A DNA stretch of 64,000 nt from the NCBI GenBank assembly GCA_964519345.1, contig CAZFKX010000010.1, forward strand, positions 62,001-126,000. Reading direction: 5' to 3'. The position numbers were made by a program, and so were the translations under genes. The notes under the pieces were generated by a model, which had not been told where the DNA came from, searched no databases, and saw only the letters and a program-made list of their open reading frames with translations. Below, one piece after another: positions 52,587 through 60,937 of the stretch. Every line of letters starts with the position of its first letter. Within the stretch, counting starts at the first letter, position 1. The DNA comes from Persephonella sp964519345 (GTDB lineage Bacteria > Aquificota > Aquificia > Aquificales > Hydrogenothermaceae).

Positions 52587-53993
52587 ATGATAGAAAAAAT
52601 AACTGTTCAATCCTTTGGGGCTGCTAAAACAGTAACAGGTTCTTGCCATCTTATAACAGTAGGTAAGACTAAGATTCTTATTGATTGTGGGCTGTTTCAG
52701 GGTATTGATGAAAATAAAAACTACACTCCATTTATGTTTGATCCTGAGGATATAGATTATCTGATCGTTACACATGCCCATCTTGATCATATAGGCAGGA
52801 TACCTCTTCTTGTTAAGAATGGATTTAGAGGTAAGATAATATCAACCAGACCAACAAGAGTCATATCAAGGATTATGCTTCTTGATGCTGCCAAAGTTAT
52901 GGAGGAGGAATACAGAGTTGAGTATAAAAAAGCTTTAAGAAGGGGTGAACCTGAAAAGGTAAGACCACCTTTATTTGATGAAGATGATGTTTATTATGCA
53001 ATGGAACATTTTAAGATTCAGCTCGATTACAACCAACCTTTAAAACTGACTGATAATATAAGTATAACTTTCAAAAATGCAGGACACATACTTGGTTCTG
53101 CATTTGTTCAGATAGATATAAAAACCAGATCTGGAATTAAAACGTTAGTCTTTTCAGGTGATTTAGGACTCAAGGAGAGGCTCATAATAGATCCTATAAG
53201 ATTTTCAGAAAAAGGAGATCATATATTTATTGAATCAACATATGGAAATAGAAAACACAGATCCTTAGAAGAAAGTATTGATGAGTTTGAAAAAGCTATT
53301 ATAGAAAGTTTTAAAGATGGAGGCAATATTGTTATTCCAACCTTTGCTCTTGAAAGATCACAGGAGATACTTTACGTACTTAGGATGATGTATGATCAGG
53401 GAAGACTTCCAAGATGTAAGATATTTCTTGACAGCCCTCTTGCTATATCTGCAACAAAAATATTCCTACAGTTTCCTGAATTTTTCAACCACAACCTAAA
53501 AGATATGATAAAAGAAGGGAAAAATCCTTTTATATTTCCCTACGTACATTTCACACAAACAGTTGAAGAATCAAAAATTATAAACAGTATAGATAACGGT
53601 GCAATTATACTTGCAGGAAGTGGAATGTGTACAGGTGGAAGGATAAAACATCACTTAAAGCATAATCTTTGGAGACCTGAAAGCAGTATCATTTTCGTCG
53701 GTTATCAGGCAAAAGGAACACTTGGAAGGAAAATTATTGACGGTGCAGAAAAAGTAAAAATATACGGAGAGGAGATAGCGGTAAAAGCAAGAATATTTAC
53801 TATTAACGGTTTTTCTTCCCATGCAGATAAACCTGTTTTAATTGAATGGCTTAAGCATTTTAAAAATAAAAAAAATGTATTTCTTATTCATGGAGAACCT
53901 GAAGTACTTGAAATATTCAGGGAAAATATAAACAGGGAATTAAAATTAAAACCACATATTGTTGAATTTGGTGAAAAATTATATATTAATTAG
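52587..53993 (+). CDS. Metallo-beta-lactamase/beta-CASP ribonuclease
   Basis: 468 residues. Metal ligands: THAHLDHIGR (motif 2), NAGHILGSAF (motif 3), FSGDLGL (motif 4). The beta-CASP part has IESTYGNRKH, ALERSQEILY, LDSPLAISAT, GSGMCTGGRIKHH, GFSSHADKPVLIEWL and LIHGEPE. This is the CPSF73/TTHA0252-like branch, probably a zinc-dependent RNA endonuclease or exonuclease in RNA processing. It lacks KH domains. ThiG follows 28 bases after the stop. Confidence 0.88.
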   Translation: MIEKITVQSFGAAKTVTGSCHLITVGKTKILIDCGLFQGIDENKNYTPFMFDPEDIDYLIVTHAHLDHIGRIPLLVKNGFRGKIISTRPTRVISRIMLLDAAKVMEEEYRVEYKKALRRGEPEKVRPPLFDEDDVYYAMEHFKIQLDYNQPLKLTDNISITFKNAGHILGSAFVQIDIKTRSGIKTLVFSGDLGLKERLIIDPIRFSEKGDHIFIESTYGNRKHRSLEESIDEFEKAIIESFKDGGNIVIPTFALERSQEILYVLRMMYDQGRLPRCKIFLDSPLAISATKIFLQFPEFFNHNLKDMIKEGKNPFIFPYVHFTQTVEESKIINSIDNGAIILAGSGMCTGGRIKHHLKHNLWRPESSIIFVGYQAKGTLGRKIIDGAEKVKIYGEEIAVKARIFTINGFSSHADKPVLIEWLKHFKNKKNVFLIHGEPEVLEIFRENINRELKLKPHIVEFGEKLYIN

Positions 53994-54021
53994 TTTAATT
54001 ATTAAATTAAGGAGGTTGTTT

Positions 54022-54822
54022 ATGTTTAATGAAGAACAGTTTTTTAAAGATGATAAACTGATTATTGGCGACAGGGAATTTACCTCAAGACTAATAGTAG
54101 GTTCAGGTAAGTATAAGGACTTTGAGGAAACAGCAAAAGCAACTGAAGCCTCAGGTGCTGAGATTATAACAGTTGCTGTAAGAAGGGTTAATATAACAGA
54201 TCCTGACAAACCAAATCTTTTAGACTTTATTGATACATCAAGAATTATGATACTTCCAAATACTGCTGGATGCTATACAGCAGAAGAAGCCATTTTAACA
54301 GCAAAATTAGCAAGGGAAGCTCTTGGTCATGGATTTGTAAAACTTGAAGTCATAGGAGACCAGAAAACCCTTTATCCTGATATGGTAGAAACATTAAAGG
54401 CTGCAGAAATCCTTGTAAAAGAAGGGTTTACCGTGCTTCCTTACATAACAGATGATCCGATCATGGCTAAAAAGTTTGAAGATGTTGGCTGTGCAGCTGT
54501 TATGCCTCTTGCAGCTCCTATAGGTTCTGGTCTCGGCCTTCAGAATCCTTACAATATAATATTTATAAAAGAGGCTGTAAATGTCCCAGTTATAGTAGAT
54601 GCTGGTATAGGAACCGCATCTGATGCTGCTATAGTTATGGAACTTGGTGTAGATGGCGTACTTATGAACACAGCTATAGCTCAGGCAAAAGATCCAATCA
54701 AGATGGCTGTCGCTATGAAATACGCCGTGAAAGCGGGAAGACTTGCTTATCTTGCAGGTAGAATACCTAAGAAGATGTATGCATCTGCTTCTTCACCTAT
54801 TGAAGGTATAATTGGAAGATAG
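54022..54822 (+). CDS. thiG: Thiazole synthase
   Basis: 266 residues from ATG 54022 (AAGGAGG six bases upstream; an in-frame ATG at 53959 would overlap the previous gene and lacks a site). ThiG forms the thiazole phosphate of thiamine from deoxyxylulose phosphate, dehydroglycine and ThiS-thiocarboxylate. Visible segments are LIVGSGKYKDFEETAKA, LPNTAGCYTAEEAI, FVKLEVIGD, VDAGIGTASDAA and the C-terminal VLMNTAIAQA. No thiS, thiF or thiH/thiO lies in the window. A strong hairpin terminator follows. Confidence 0.95.
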   Translation: MFNEEQFFKDDKLIIGDREFTSRLIVGSGKYKDFEETAKATEASGAEIITVAVRRVNITDPDKPNLLDFIDTSRIMILPNTAGCYTAEEAILTAKLAREALGHGFVKLEVIGDQKTLYPDMVETLKAAEILVKEGFTVLPYITDDPIMAKKFEDVGCAAVMPLAAPIGSGLGLQNPYNIIFIKEAVNVPVIVDAGIGTASDAAIVMELGVDGVLMNTAIAQAKDPIKMAVAMKYAVKAGRLAYLAGRIPKKMYASASSPIEGIIGR

Positions 54823-54829
54823 AATATAC

Positions 54830-54849
54830 AGGGGCTTTTGCCCCTCTTT
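54830..54849 (+). terminator. Hairpin terminator after thiG
   Basis: AGGGGC (54830-54835) and GCCCCT (54840-54845) pair around TTTT and are followed by CTTTA. It separates thiG from the next operon. Confidence 0.75.
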
Positions 54850-54860
54850 AAGGGTGAAAT

Positions 54861-55859
54861 GTGAATGGGAGAAAAAGGGAAAAATCTAAATTCAGATTTA
54901 TACTTATCTTAATATTTTTTATTGTGACAATTTTCAGTATTGACAACCTTATTCCTGTAAGGAAAATAGAACTCTCAGCAACAACAAACCTATCTGTAAA
55001 CAACCCATATTTTAAGTACAGAGTTATTTACGGCATAAAAACATACAGAACGGGAAGCTCACTTATAACAGAAAAAGATATTATAGAATCCTTAAAAAAA
55101 ACAGGGATTCACTACCTTTTCCTAACAGACAAAAGGGAAGTTATATTTGAGGGAAAGTATCAAAACTTCTATATATTTGATAAAAAACTTGAAGAGTGCA
55201 AAGAGATACTTGATCCTGGAAAACTAAAAATCTCGCCTCTCAACATAATAACGTATATAAAGTTTTTTCTATGGTATCCAATAAATAAAGATATAGCTTA
55301 CAACAATATCTGGAAGCTATACTCAGAAGAACAGTTTTTTGAAAGTTTCAATCCAGAAAAGGATAAATGTTTCATAGGCAGTATTAAAGGAGATATAAAA
55401 ATAAAATTTTACAGTAAAACATTTCCAGATCTCAGCCACCAGATAATGCTTGTAAAAAATGATGTCATCCTTGAAGAAAAAATTATAGATCAGCTTTATT
55501 CTGCAAAACTTGATCTTTATCTTAGGATGGACAGTGGAAACCTGATAACTACACTTTATCATGATCCAGGATTAGAAATTTTTGTTAAAACAGATGACGG
55601 ATTTTTTACTGTAGGAGATCTTATAGATATACATCTAAATCCTGAAATATTTATAAAAACAAAACGGGGAAAATTTATAACAGCTGTGTACAAAAACGGA
55701 AAAGTGATGGGGTATTTTCCATCAGGAATCATATATATTAAACCTGAGAATCCTGGGTATTACAATATAATAGTTTTCAGCTACAACTTCAGACTACCCT
55801 TCAATATATTCTTAGGTTTCAGACCTGTAGCATTCTCTAACGGCATATTCATAAAATGA
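54861..55859 (+). CDS. Membrane-anchored protein with a degenerate PHP-like segment
   Basis: 332 residues from GTG 54861. One membrane segment at about 11-30, then an extracytoplasmic domain. Residues about 45-90 read YRVIYGIKTYRTGSSLITEK ... GIHYLFLTDK, following the pattern of PHP-domain proteins (xHxHTxxSDG ... GLDxxxxTDH), but the metal-binding histidines and aspartate are replaced by Y, K, R and K. The C-terminal half resembles the all-beta tail of such proteins. Activity is therefore unlikely; it might bind a ligand. It lies between thiG and kdsB, alone on its strand. Function unknown. Confidence 0.6.
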   Translation: MNGRKREKSKFRFILILIFFIVTIFSIDNLIPVRKIELSATTNLSVNNPYFKYRVIYGIKTYRTGSSLITEKDIIESLKKTGIHYLFLTDKREVIFEGKYQNFYIFDKKLEECKEILDPGKLKISPLNIITYIKFFLWYPINKDIAYNNIWKLYSEEQFFESFNPEKDKCFIGSIKGDIKIKFYSKTFPDLSHQIMLVKNDVILEEKIIDQLYSAKLDLYLRMDSGNLITTLYHDPGLEIFVKTDDGFFTVGDLIDIHLNPEIFIKTKRGKFITAVYKNGKVMGYFPSGIIYIKPENPGYYNIIVFSYNFRLPFNIFLGFRPVAFSNGIFIK

Positions 55860-55907
55860 TATAAAATCTAAAGTTTCAATTTCCGATATGATAATAAGGA
55901 GGATAAA

Positions 55908-56648
55908 TTGGCTGTAATCATAATACCTGCAAGATTAAAATCTACAAGACTTAAGAACAAACTTATTTTAAAAGTAAACGGAAAACCTATAATAAGATGG
56001 ACTGCTGAAAACTGCCTGAAAGTAAAAAATGCTAAAAAGGTAATAGTTGCTACAGATAGTGATCTTATACTTGATATTTTCAAAGATGACAAAAGGATAG
56101 ACGCTGTTCTAACACCAGAAAACTTAAAAAGCGGAACTGACAGAGTGGCATTCGTTGCTAAAAACCTACCCTATGAAAAGATAATTAATGTACAGGGTGA
56201 TGAACCATTGATTGATCCTGAAGATATTGAGAAGATTATAGATACCTTAGACGGAACACAAATAGCAACTTTATCATTTCCAATAAACAAAGAAGATGAA
56301 TATCTAAATCCTAATGTGGTAAAGGTTGTCACAGATGCAAAAAGCTACGCAATATACTTTTCAAGGAGCCCTATCCCGTTTTACAGAGAGATCGATTTTA
56401 CAAAGATGGTCAGCTTATATAAAAACATTATATTAAAACATATAGGAATATATGGATATAAGAAGGATATTCTAATGGAGTTTGCCTACAGAATGGATCC
56501 ATCTCCTATAGAAGAGATAGAAAAATTAGAACAGCTCCGTCTTCTTTACAACGGGTACAGAATAAAGGTTATTAAAGCAAAGAGAGATACTTTAGGAATA
56601 GACACAGAGGAGGATTTTAAGCGTTTTTGTAAAATAGCAGGGAAATAG
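55908..56648 (+). CDS. kdsB: CMP-KDO synthetase
   Basis: 246 residues. It activates 3-deoxy-manno-octulosonate with CTP for LPS inner-core synthesis. The N-terminal nucleotide-binding loop VIIPARLKSTRLKNK, followed by VQGDEPLIDPEDI and SRSPIPFYRE, and the C-terminal KHIGIYGYKKDIL, LEQLRLL and DTEEDF are characteristic. AAGGAGG lies five bases before the TTG start at 55908. It shows that the organism has a KDO-containing outer membrane. The TonB receptor gene follows 11 bases later. Confidence 0.95.
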   Translation: MAVIIIPARLKSTRLKNKLILKVNGKPIIRWTAENCLKVKNAKKVIVATDSDLILDIFKDDKRIDAVLTPENLKSGTDRVAFVAKNLPYEKIINVQGDEPLIDPEDIEKIIDTLDGTQIATLSFPINKEDEYLNPNVVKVVTDAKSYAIYFSRSPIPFYREIDFTKMVSLYKNIILKHIGIYGYKKDILMEFAYRMDPSPIEEIEKLEQLRLLYNGYRIKVIKAKRDTLGIDTEEDFKRFCKIAGK

Positions 56649-56659
56649 GAAATAAAAAA

Positions 56660-58573
56660 ATGAAAAAAATATTAGTATATCTGCTTTCAGCTACACTTTT
56701 TGTTCTGGAGGGGGCATTTCCGCAACAGACCTTAACTGAGCTTCTTAAAGAGTACAAGGAGGTCTCTGACTATGCACAAAAAACAAGAATTGAAAGCTTA
56801 GGGTATGTTCTTGTTTTTACAAGGGAAGATATAGAAAGAATGCAAGCATACACACTTGCTGATTTGCTCCAGTATCTTAAAGTAGGATGGGTGGTTCCAA
56901 ACAGATTTGGTGTAGAAAATTTTTCCTTTCAGGGAACATCAACCGGTATAAGTACATTTGTAAGACTCTACATTAACGATCATGAGGTAAGTTCAGTTCA
57001 TACAGGAAGTCCTTTTCTCACATATGATAATTATCCATTAGACCATATTGATCATGTTGAAGTTTACTACGCCTCAGGAGCAATAAGACTTGGAGATGAA
57101 CCTGCGTCAGTTATAATTAAACTTTATACAAAAAAACCGGAAAGGGAAAACGCAACAACATTCAGAGGAACAGTTTCGATAAACAAAGATTACGATAATA
57201 CATTCATAGATGCCAGGGAAATAAAAACAGATATATCATACCTTGTAATGGTAAATAAAGGATATTTCAATTATGAAAAACAGTTTATAAACAACCAGCC
57301 TATTTACAGAAATCTATGGAAAAGTTTTGCATATTTTGGTTTTAATTACTACAGGACATTTATAGAGATAAGTTTTGCAAAAATAACAAGAAATATATTC
57401 CAGGGACTATCTCTTGACGCAGCACCTGAAGAAGGAAAAACAAAATCGGTCGAGTATTATATATCTCTAACGCAGTATTTTTTATACGACAGATCTTTAA
57501 AAATCAATCTTACAGTTGACGGTCAGCACAGAAAGTACCATGAAAAAAACAGGGAAGGAATCCTTATTCCGAGAGTTATAGATATAAAAGATCCATCTAC
57601 AATACCTGTGGAGTACGACGAAAACATAAAGCTTTACAAATATACGTTAAATATAACAAAAGAGTTTAAAACTAAAGACAACCTTCTCTTGACAGGTTTT
57701 ACTGTGAAAGATAAACATTATAACGTTGATGATAGAAGCTACAGAACACCAATACTTTATAGGGAGAATATAAGATTTATTGATTTTAATAGGGAGACAT
57801 TAACATCACTTATACTTGAAAACCAGTACAACATAACAGATAAAAATCTTGTTATATTCAGCCTCAGAGCAGATAAGTATTTTAGGAAAGATAAAAAAGA
57901 TATATCAGATTATATGGCAAAACTCGGTTTTATATCATTTTTGTCTGATAACTACATGATCAAAACATATGTAGGAAGATCCTATTTTCCTCCAACATTT
58001 TTAGATTTTGAGCTCTCAAAGGAAAATCTTAAACAGTCCAGAACGAAATCCGCACTTATTGAAGCAGTTTACAAAAAGTCTGGAAACAAAATATCTATAT
58101 TTGCCGGGTATGAAAAAGTTAAAGATCCTGTTATCCCTGATTACGGTAAGGGTTATCTTGTAAACGGTAAAAGTTATGAATATTCTCTTGTAGCATTAGA
58201 GTACAATTATAAAAAGAATAACTTATTAAATATATCTGTTGGTTACTCAAAAACCTTCTCAACAATCGAACCTGTTCTTTTATCTGAAGAGACAGGATAT
58301 GTAAGAATTACAGGAAAAAAAGAAAAGCTTGATTACTACAGCGAGCTTGTTTATAAAAAAGGATTTGATGTATCTTCTATACATATACAGGACAGTTACA
58401 ATCTAAATGCAGGCATCTCATACTTAATAAATGAAAATTTTTCTCTTAAAATAAAAGGAATCAATATCCTTAATAGAGGTGCAAAAATTCCAGTTATACC
58501 TGTAGTAGGAAATGAAGGTAGTTATGACAGTCTTGACAGAAAATACTTTATAAGTATAGAGGTCAGTTATTAG
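56660..58573 (+). CDS. TonB-dependent outer-membrane receptor-like protein
   Basis: 637 residues. A signal peptide (KKILVYLLSATLFVLEGAF) is followed by a plug-like domain (about 30-160) with VFTREDIERMQAYTLADLL, FQGTSTGISTFVRLYIND, PLDHIDHVEVYYASGAI, and a long region of amphipathic strands up to a C-terminal aromatic residue (ISIEVSY), as expected for a 22-strand outer-membrane barrel. Substrate is not evident. No TonB-ExbBD or ABC transporter is adjacent. It heads a three-gene run with a periplasmic protein and a c-di-GMP enzyme, so it could work as a sensor-receptor. Confidence 0.85.
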   Translation: MKKILVYLLSATLFVLEGAFPQQTLTELLKEYKEVSDYAQKTRIESLGYVLVFTREDIERMQAYTLADLLQYLKVGWVVPNRFGVENFSFQGTSTGISTFVRLYINDHEVSSVHTGSPFLTYDNYPLDHIDHVEVYYASGAIRLGDEPASVIIKLYTKKPERENATTFRGTVSINKDYDNTFIDAREIKTDISYLVMVNKGYFNYEKQFINNQPIYRNLWKSFAYFGFNYYRTFIEISFAKITRNIFQGLSLDAAPEEGKTKSVEYYISLTQYFLYDRSLKINLTVDGQHRKYHEKNREGILIPRVIDIKDPSTIPVEYDENIKLYKYTLNITKEFKTKDNLLLTGFTVKDKHYNVDDRSYRTPILYRENIRFIDFNRETLTSLILENQYNITDKNLVIFSLRADKYFRKDKKDISDYMAKLGFISFLSDNYMIKTYVGRSYFPPTFLDFELSKENLKQSRTKSALIEAVYKKSGNKISIFAGYEKVKDPVIPDYGKGYLVNGKSYEYSLVALEYNYKKNNLLNISVGYSKTFSTIEPVLLSEETGYVRITGKKEKLDYYSELVYKKGFDVSSIHIQDSYNLNAGISYLINENFSLKIKGINILNRGAKIPVIPVVGNEGSYDSLDRKYFISIEVSY

Positions 58574-58575
58574 TT

Positions 58576-59034
58576 ATGACTATTAGATATGTTATTAATC
58601 TGCTTCCTGTTTTTTTTCTGGTTCTATTTAACTTCTCAATAGGTCTTGAAAGGGAAAAAGAGCTTGAAGTTAAGATTATTGAAAAGATATCCTCAGATAT
58701 GCTTGGCAAAGATAGGATAAGGGTCTATCTTGTTGGTTATCCTCAGGAAAGAATAATAAGATACGGAAAAAAACTTATTATAGCTACAAATTGTATCTCA
58801 GCTGATATTGTTATAGTTAAGGAAAAAATGGAAATACCCTGTAAAGGTAAGATAATACTGACAACAAATTACTATCTTCTTTTAGAGTATCCCGATGCTG
58901 TAGGTGCTTTCTACTGGAAAAAAGGAAGACCTCATATAGTTTTCTTAAAAGAAAGGCTTAAGAAAAAAGGTATAACACTCCCTTATGAATACGAAAAATT
59001 TATTATAGAGATCTCTGACAGAAAAGATGGTTAA
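58576..59034 (+). CDS. Small periplasmic protein between receptor and GGDEF-EAL gene
   Basis: 152 residues. A signal peptide (about 1-23, YVINLLPVFFLVLFNFSIG) leads to a compact alpha/beta domain with RIRVYLVGYPQERIIRY, IIATNCISADIVIVKEK, ILTTNYYLLLEYPDAVGAFYW and a final KERLKKKGITLPYEYEKFI. The pattern of short strands and a conserved-looking GAFYWKKGRPHIVF block recalls small periplasmic proteins of the YfiR kind, which restrain a membrane cyclase, but I cannot confirm homology. It starts two bases after the receptor stop and overlaps the GGDEF-EAL gene by eight bases, so the three are translationally linked. Confidence 0.65.
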   Translation: MTIRYVINLLPVFFLVLFNFSIGLEREKELEVKIIEKISSDMLGKDRIRVYLVGYPQERIIRYGKKLIIATNCISADIVIVKEKMEIPCKGKIILTTNYYLLLEYPDAVGAFYWKKGRPHIVFLKERLKKKGITLPYEYEKFIIEISDRKDG

Positions 59035-60937
59035 GGATTTTTTCAATATAAAAGCAAAAGAGTTTTATATCGGTTTCCTTATTGTGTCTATAATAATATT
59101 TGGATATATATACTCTATTATGCCAACACTTGAGGAAACATTTCAAAAAAGATTGATAAATTTAACTGTTGAAAGTATTGAAGATCTTTCTGAGAATGTT
59201 ATTGATCATATACTAAGCTACACAGGAAACGAGGATCTTGTTGAAAATATAATAAAAAATAGAGATCTGCTTGAAAAAACAGAAAAGCTACTTGCAATAC
59301 TGATAACAAAACATACAAAGTATGTTTATATAGTATTTAAAAAAGGAAAAACATACAGATATCTTGTAGATGGATCACGTGAGGACAAAGCTATACCCGG
59401 CGAGATCTTCGAACCTTTGAGATCAGAGATCTGGGATGAAGTACTTACAACCGGAAAACCAAAAACAGTTATGCAAAGCGGTATAGATATTATAGGTTTT
59501 ACATACCTCAAACCTATAATACAGAACAGAGAAGTTAAAGCTATTTTAGCAATTGACTACTCAGCAAAAACAATAAAAGAGATTAAAGAGATAATAAACA
59601 CAACTAAGATACTTATTGAAGGAATACTTGTAACAAGCTTTGTATTTTTGAATATTATTATTTACGGTGCTATCAAAAATATATATCTTAGGAAAAAAGC
59701 CTATATTGACAATCTTACGAAAACATTTAATAGAAACTACCTTGAAGATATGGCCTCTTTACTTAATCCAGCATCATACCATATAGCACTTATAGATCTT
59801 GATGACTTTAAAAAGATAAATGACACTTATGGACACGATGTTGGAGATCTCGTTTTAAAAAAGATTGCAGAAACAATTAAAGACAGTGTTAGAAAAGATG
59901 ATGATATAGTAATAAGATACGGCGGAGAAGAGTTTCTTGTGCTTATTAAAGCTGGAAGAAAGGATAAAAAGGCTTCAATAAATGCAGCAGAAAGATTATT
60001 AAGGGACATAAGAAAAAGGAAAATAAACATTAATGGTGAAGAAATATCAGTTACAGCTTCTATAGGTCTTAATATTTCAACAGAGAGAAGCCATTCCATA
60101 TACGATGCTATCAAAAAGTCAGATATAGCCCTTTATCAGGCAAAAGCAAACGGAAAAAACAGAATAGAGATATATTCTGAGAAGAAAACTGACCAGAGCG
60201 GTTATATAACCATAGGCGAGATACAGAGATTTCTTGAAGAAAAAAGATTTATATGTCATTATCAGCCTATAGTAGATCTCAAAACAGGCAAGATTTCACA
60301 TTATGAAGCTCTTGTTAGATTTGTAGATCAGGAAGGAAATATAATATACCCTAATAAATTCATACCTGTTATTGAGAATACGTTTCTTTACTCAAGGCTA
60401 ACAAAATCTGTCATAGAGTATAACAGAAATATACTTAAAGAACATAAAAATCTTAAGATAAGCATAAACCTTTCTCCATCTGACCTATTTACAGAAGCTG
60501 TAATCAAACTCCTCGAGGAGATCGCTGTTGAGGATAAAATTTCGGAAAGACTTATCCTTGAGATCATAGAAAATGAAAGTATAACATCCTATGAAAAAAT
60601 GCAAAACGCTCTACTAAGGCTTAAATCTTTTGGATATAAAATAGGTATTGACGATTTTGGATCCGGTTATTCCAACTTTATATATCTGATCACGCTGGAT
60701 GTTGACTTTCTAAAAATAGATGCAAATATAATAAAATCAATACACAAAGATAGAATATCCTACGTAGTTACAGAAACAATAAACAACTTCTGCAAAAAAA
60801 CAGATATTAAAACTGTAGCAGAATATGTTGAGAACGAAGATATATACGTAACAGTAAAAAGCCTGGATATAGATTACGGCCAGGGCTATTATTTCAGCAA
60901 GCCGGTCCCATTGGAAGAGATCGTTAAACAGGAATGA
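59027..60937 (+). CDS. Membrane sensor diguanylate cyclase/phosphodiesterase (GGDEF-EAL)
   Basis: 636 residues. Two membrane segments (about 13-30 and 195-217) flank a periplasmic sensor domain; no HAMP or PAS follows. The GGDEF domain (about 225-385) carries RYGGEEF at about 298 and an upstream DDFKKINDTYGHDVGD. The EAL domain (about 395-635) carries YEALVRF, NLSPSD, IIENES, IDDFGSGYSN, DFLKIDA and GQGYYFSKP, so both active sites look intact. It is probably controlled by the preceding periplasmic protein and receptor. The 3' end overlaps the convergent formate dehydrogenase gene by 14 bases. Confidence 0.93.
   Translation: MVKDFFNIKAKEFYIGFLIVSIIIFGYIYSIMPTLEETFQKRLINLTVESIEDLSENVIDHILSYTGNEDLVENIIKNRDLLEKTEKLLAILITKHTKYVYIVFKKGKTYRYLVDGSREDKAIPGEIFEPLRSEIWDEVLTTGKPKTVMQSGIDIIGFTYLKPIIQNREVKAILAIDYSAKTIKEIKEIINTTKILIEGILVTSFVFLNIIIYGAIKNIYLRKKAYIDNLTKTFNRNYLEDMASLLNPASYHIALIDLDDFKKINDTYGHDVGDLVLKKIAETIKDSVRKDDDIVIRYGGEEFLVLIKAGRKDKKASINAAERLLRDIRKRKININGEEISVTASIGLNISTERSHSIYDAIKKSDIALYQAKANGKNRIEIYSEKKTDQSGYITIGEIQRFLEEKRFICHYQPIVDLKTGKISHYEALVRFVDQEGNIIYPNKFIPVIENTFLYSRLTKSVIEYNRNILKEHKNLKISINLSPSDLFTEAVIKLLEEIAVEDKISERLILEIIENESITSYEKMQNALLRLKSFGYKIGIDDFGSGYSNFIYLITLDVDFLKIDANIIKSIHKDRISYVVTETINNFCKKTDIKTVAEYVENEDIYVTVKSLDIDYGQGYYFSKPVPLEEIVKQE

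Noticed and set aside
53959..54021. N-terminal extension of thiG from an upstream ATG
   Set aside because: It overlaps the beta-CASP gene, has no ribosome site, and the ATG at 54022 has a perfect one.
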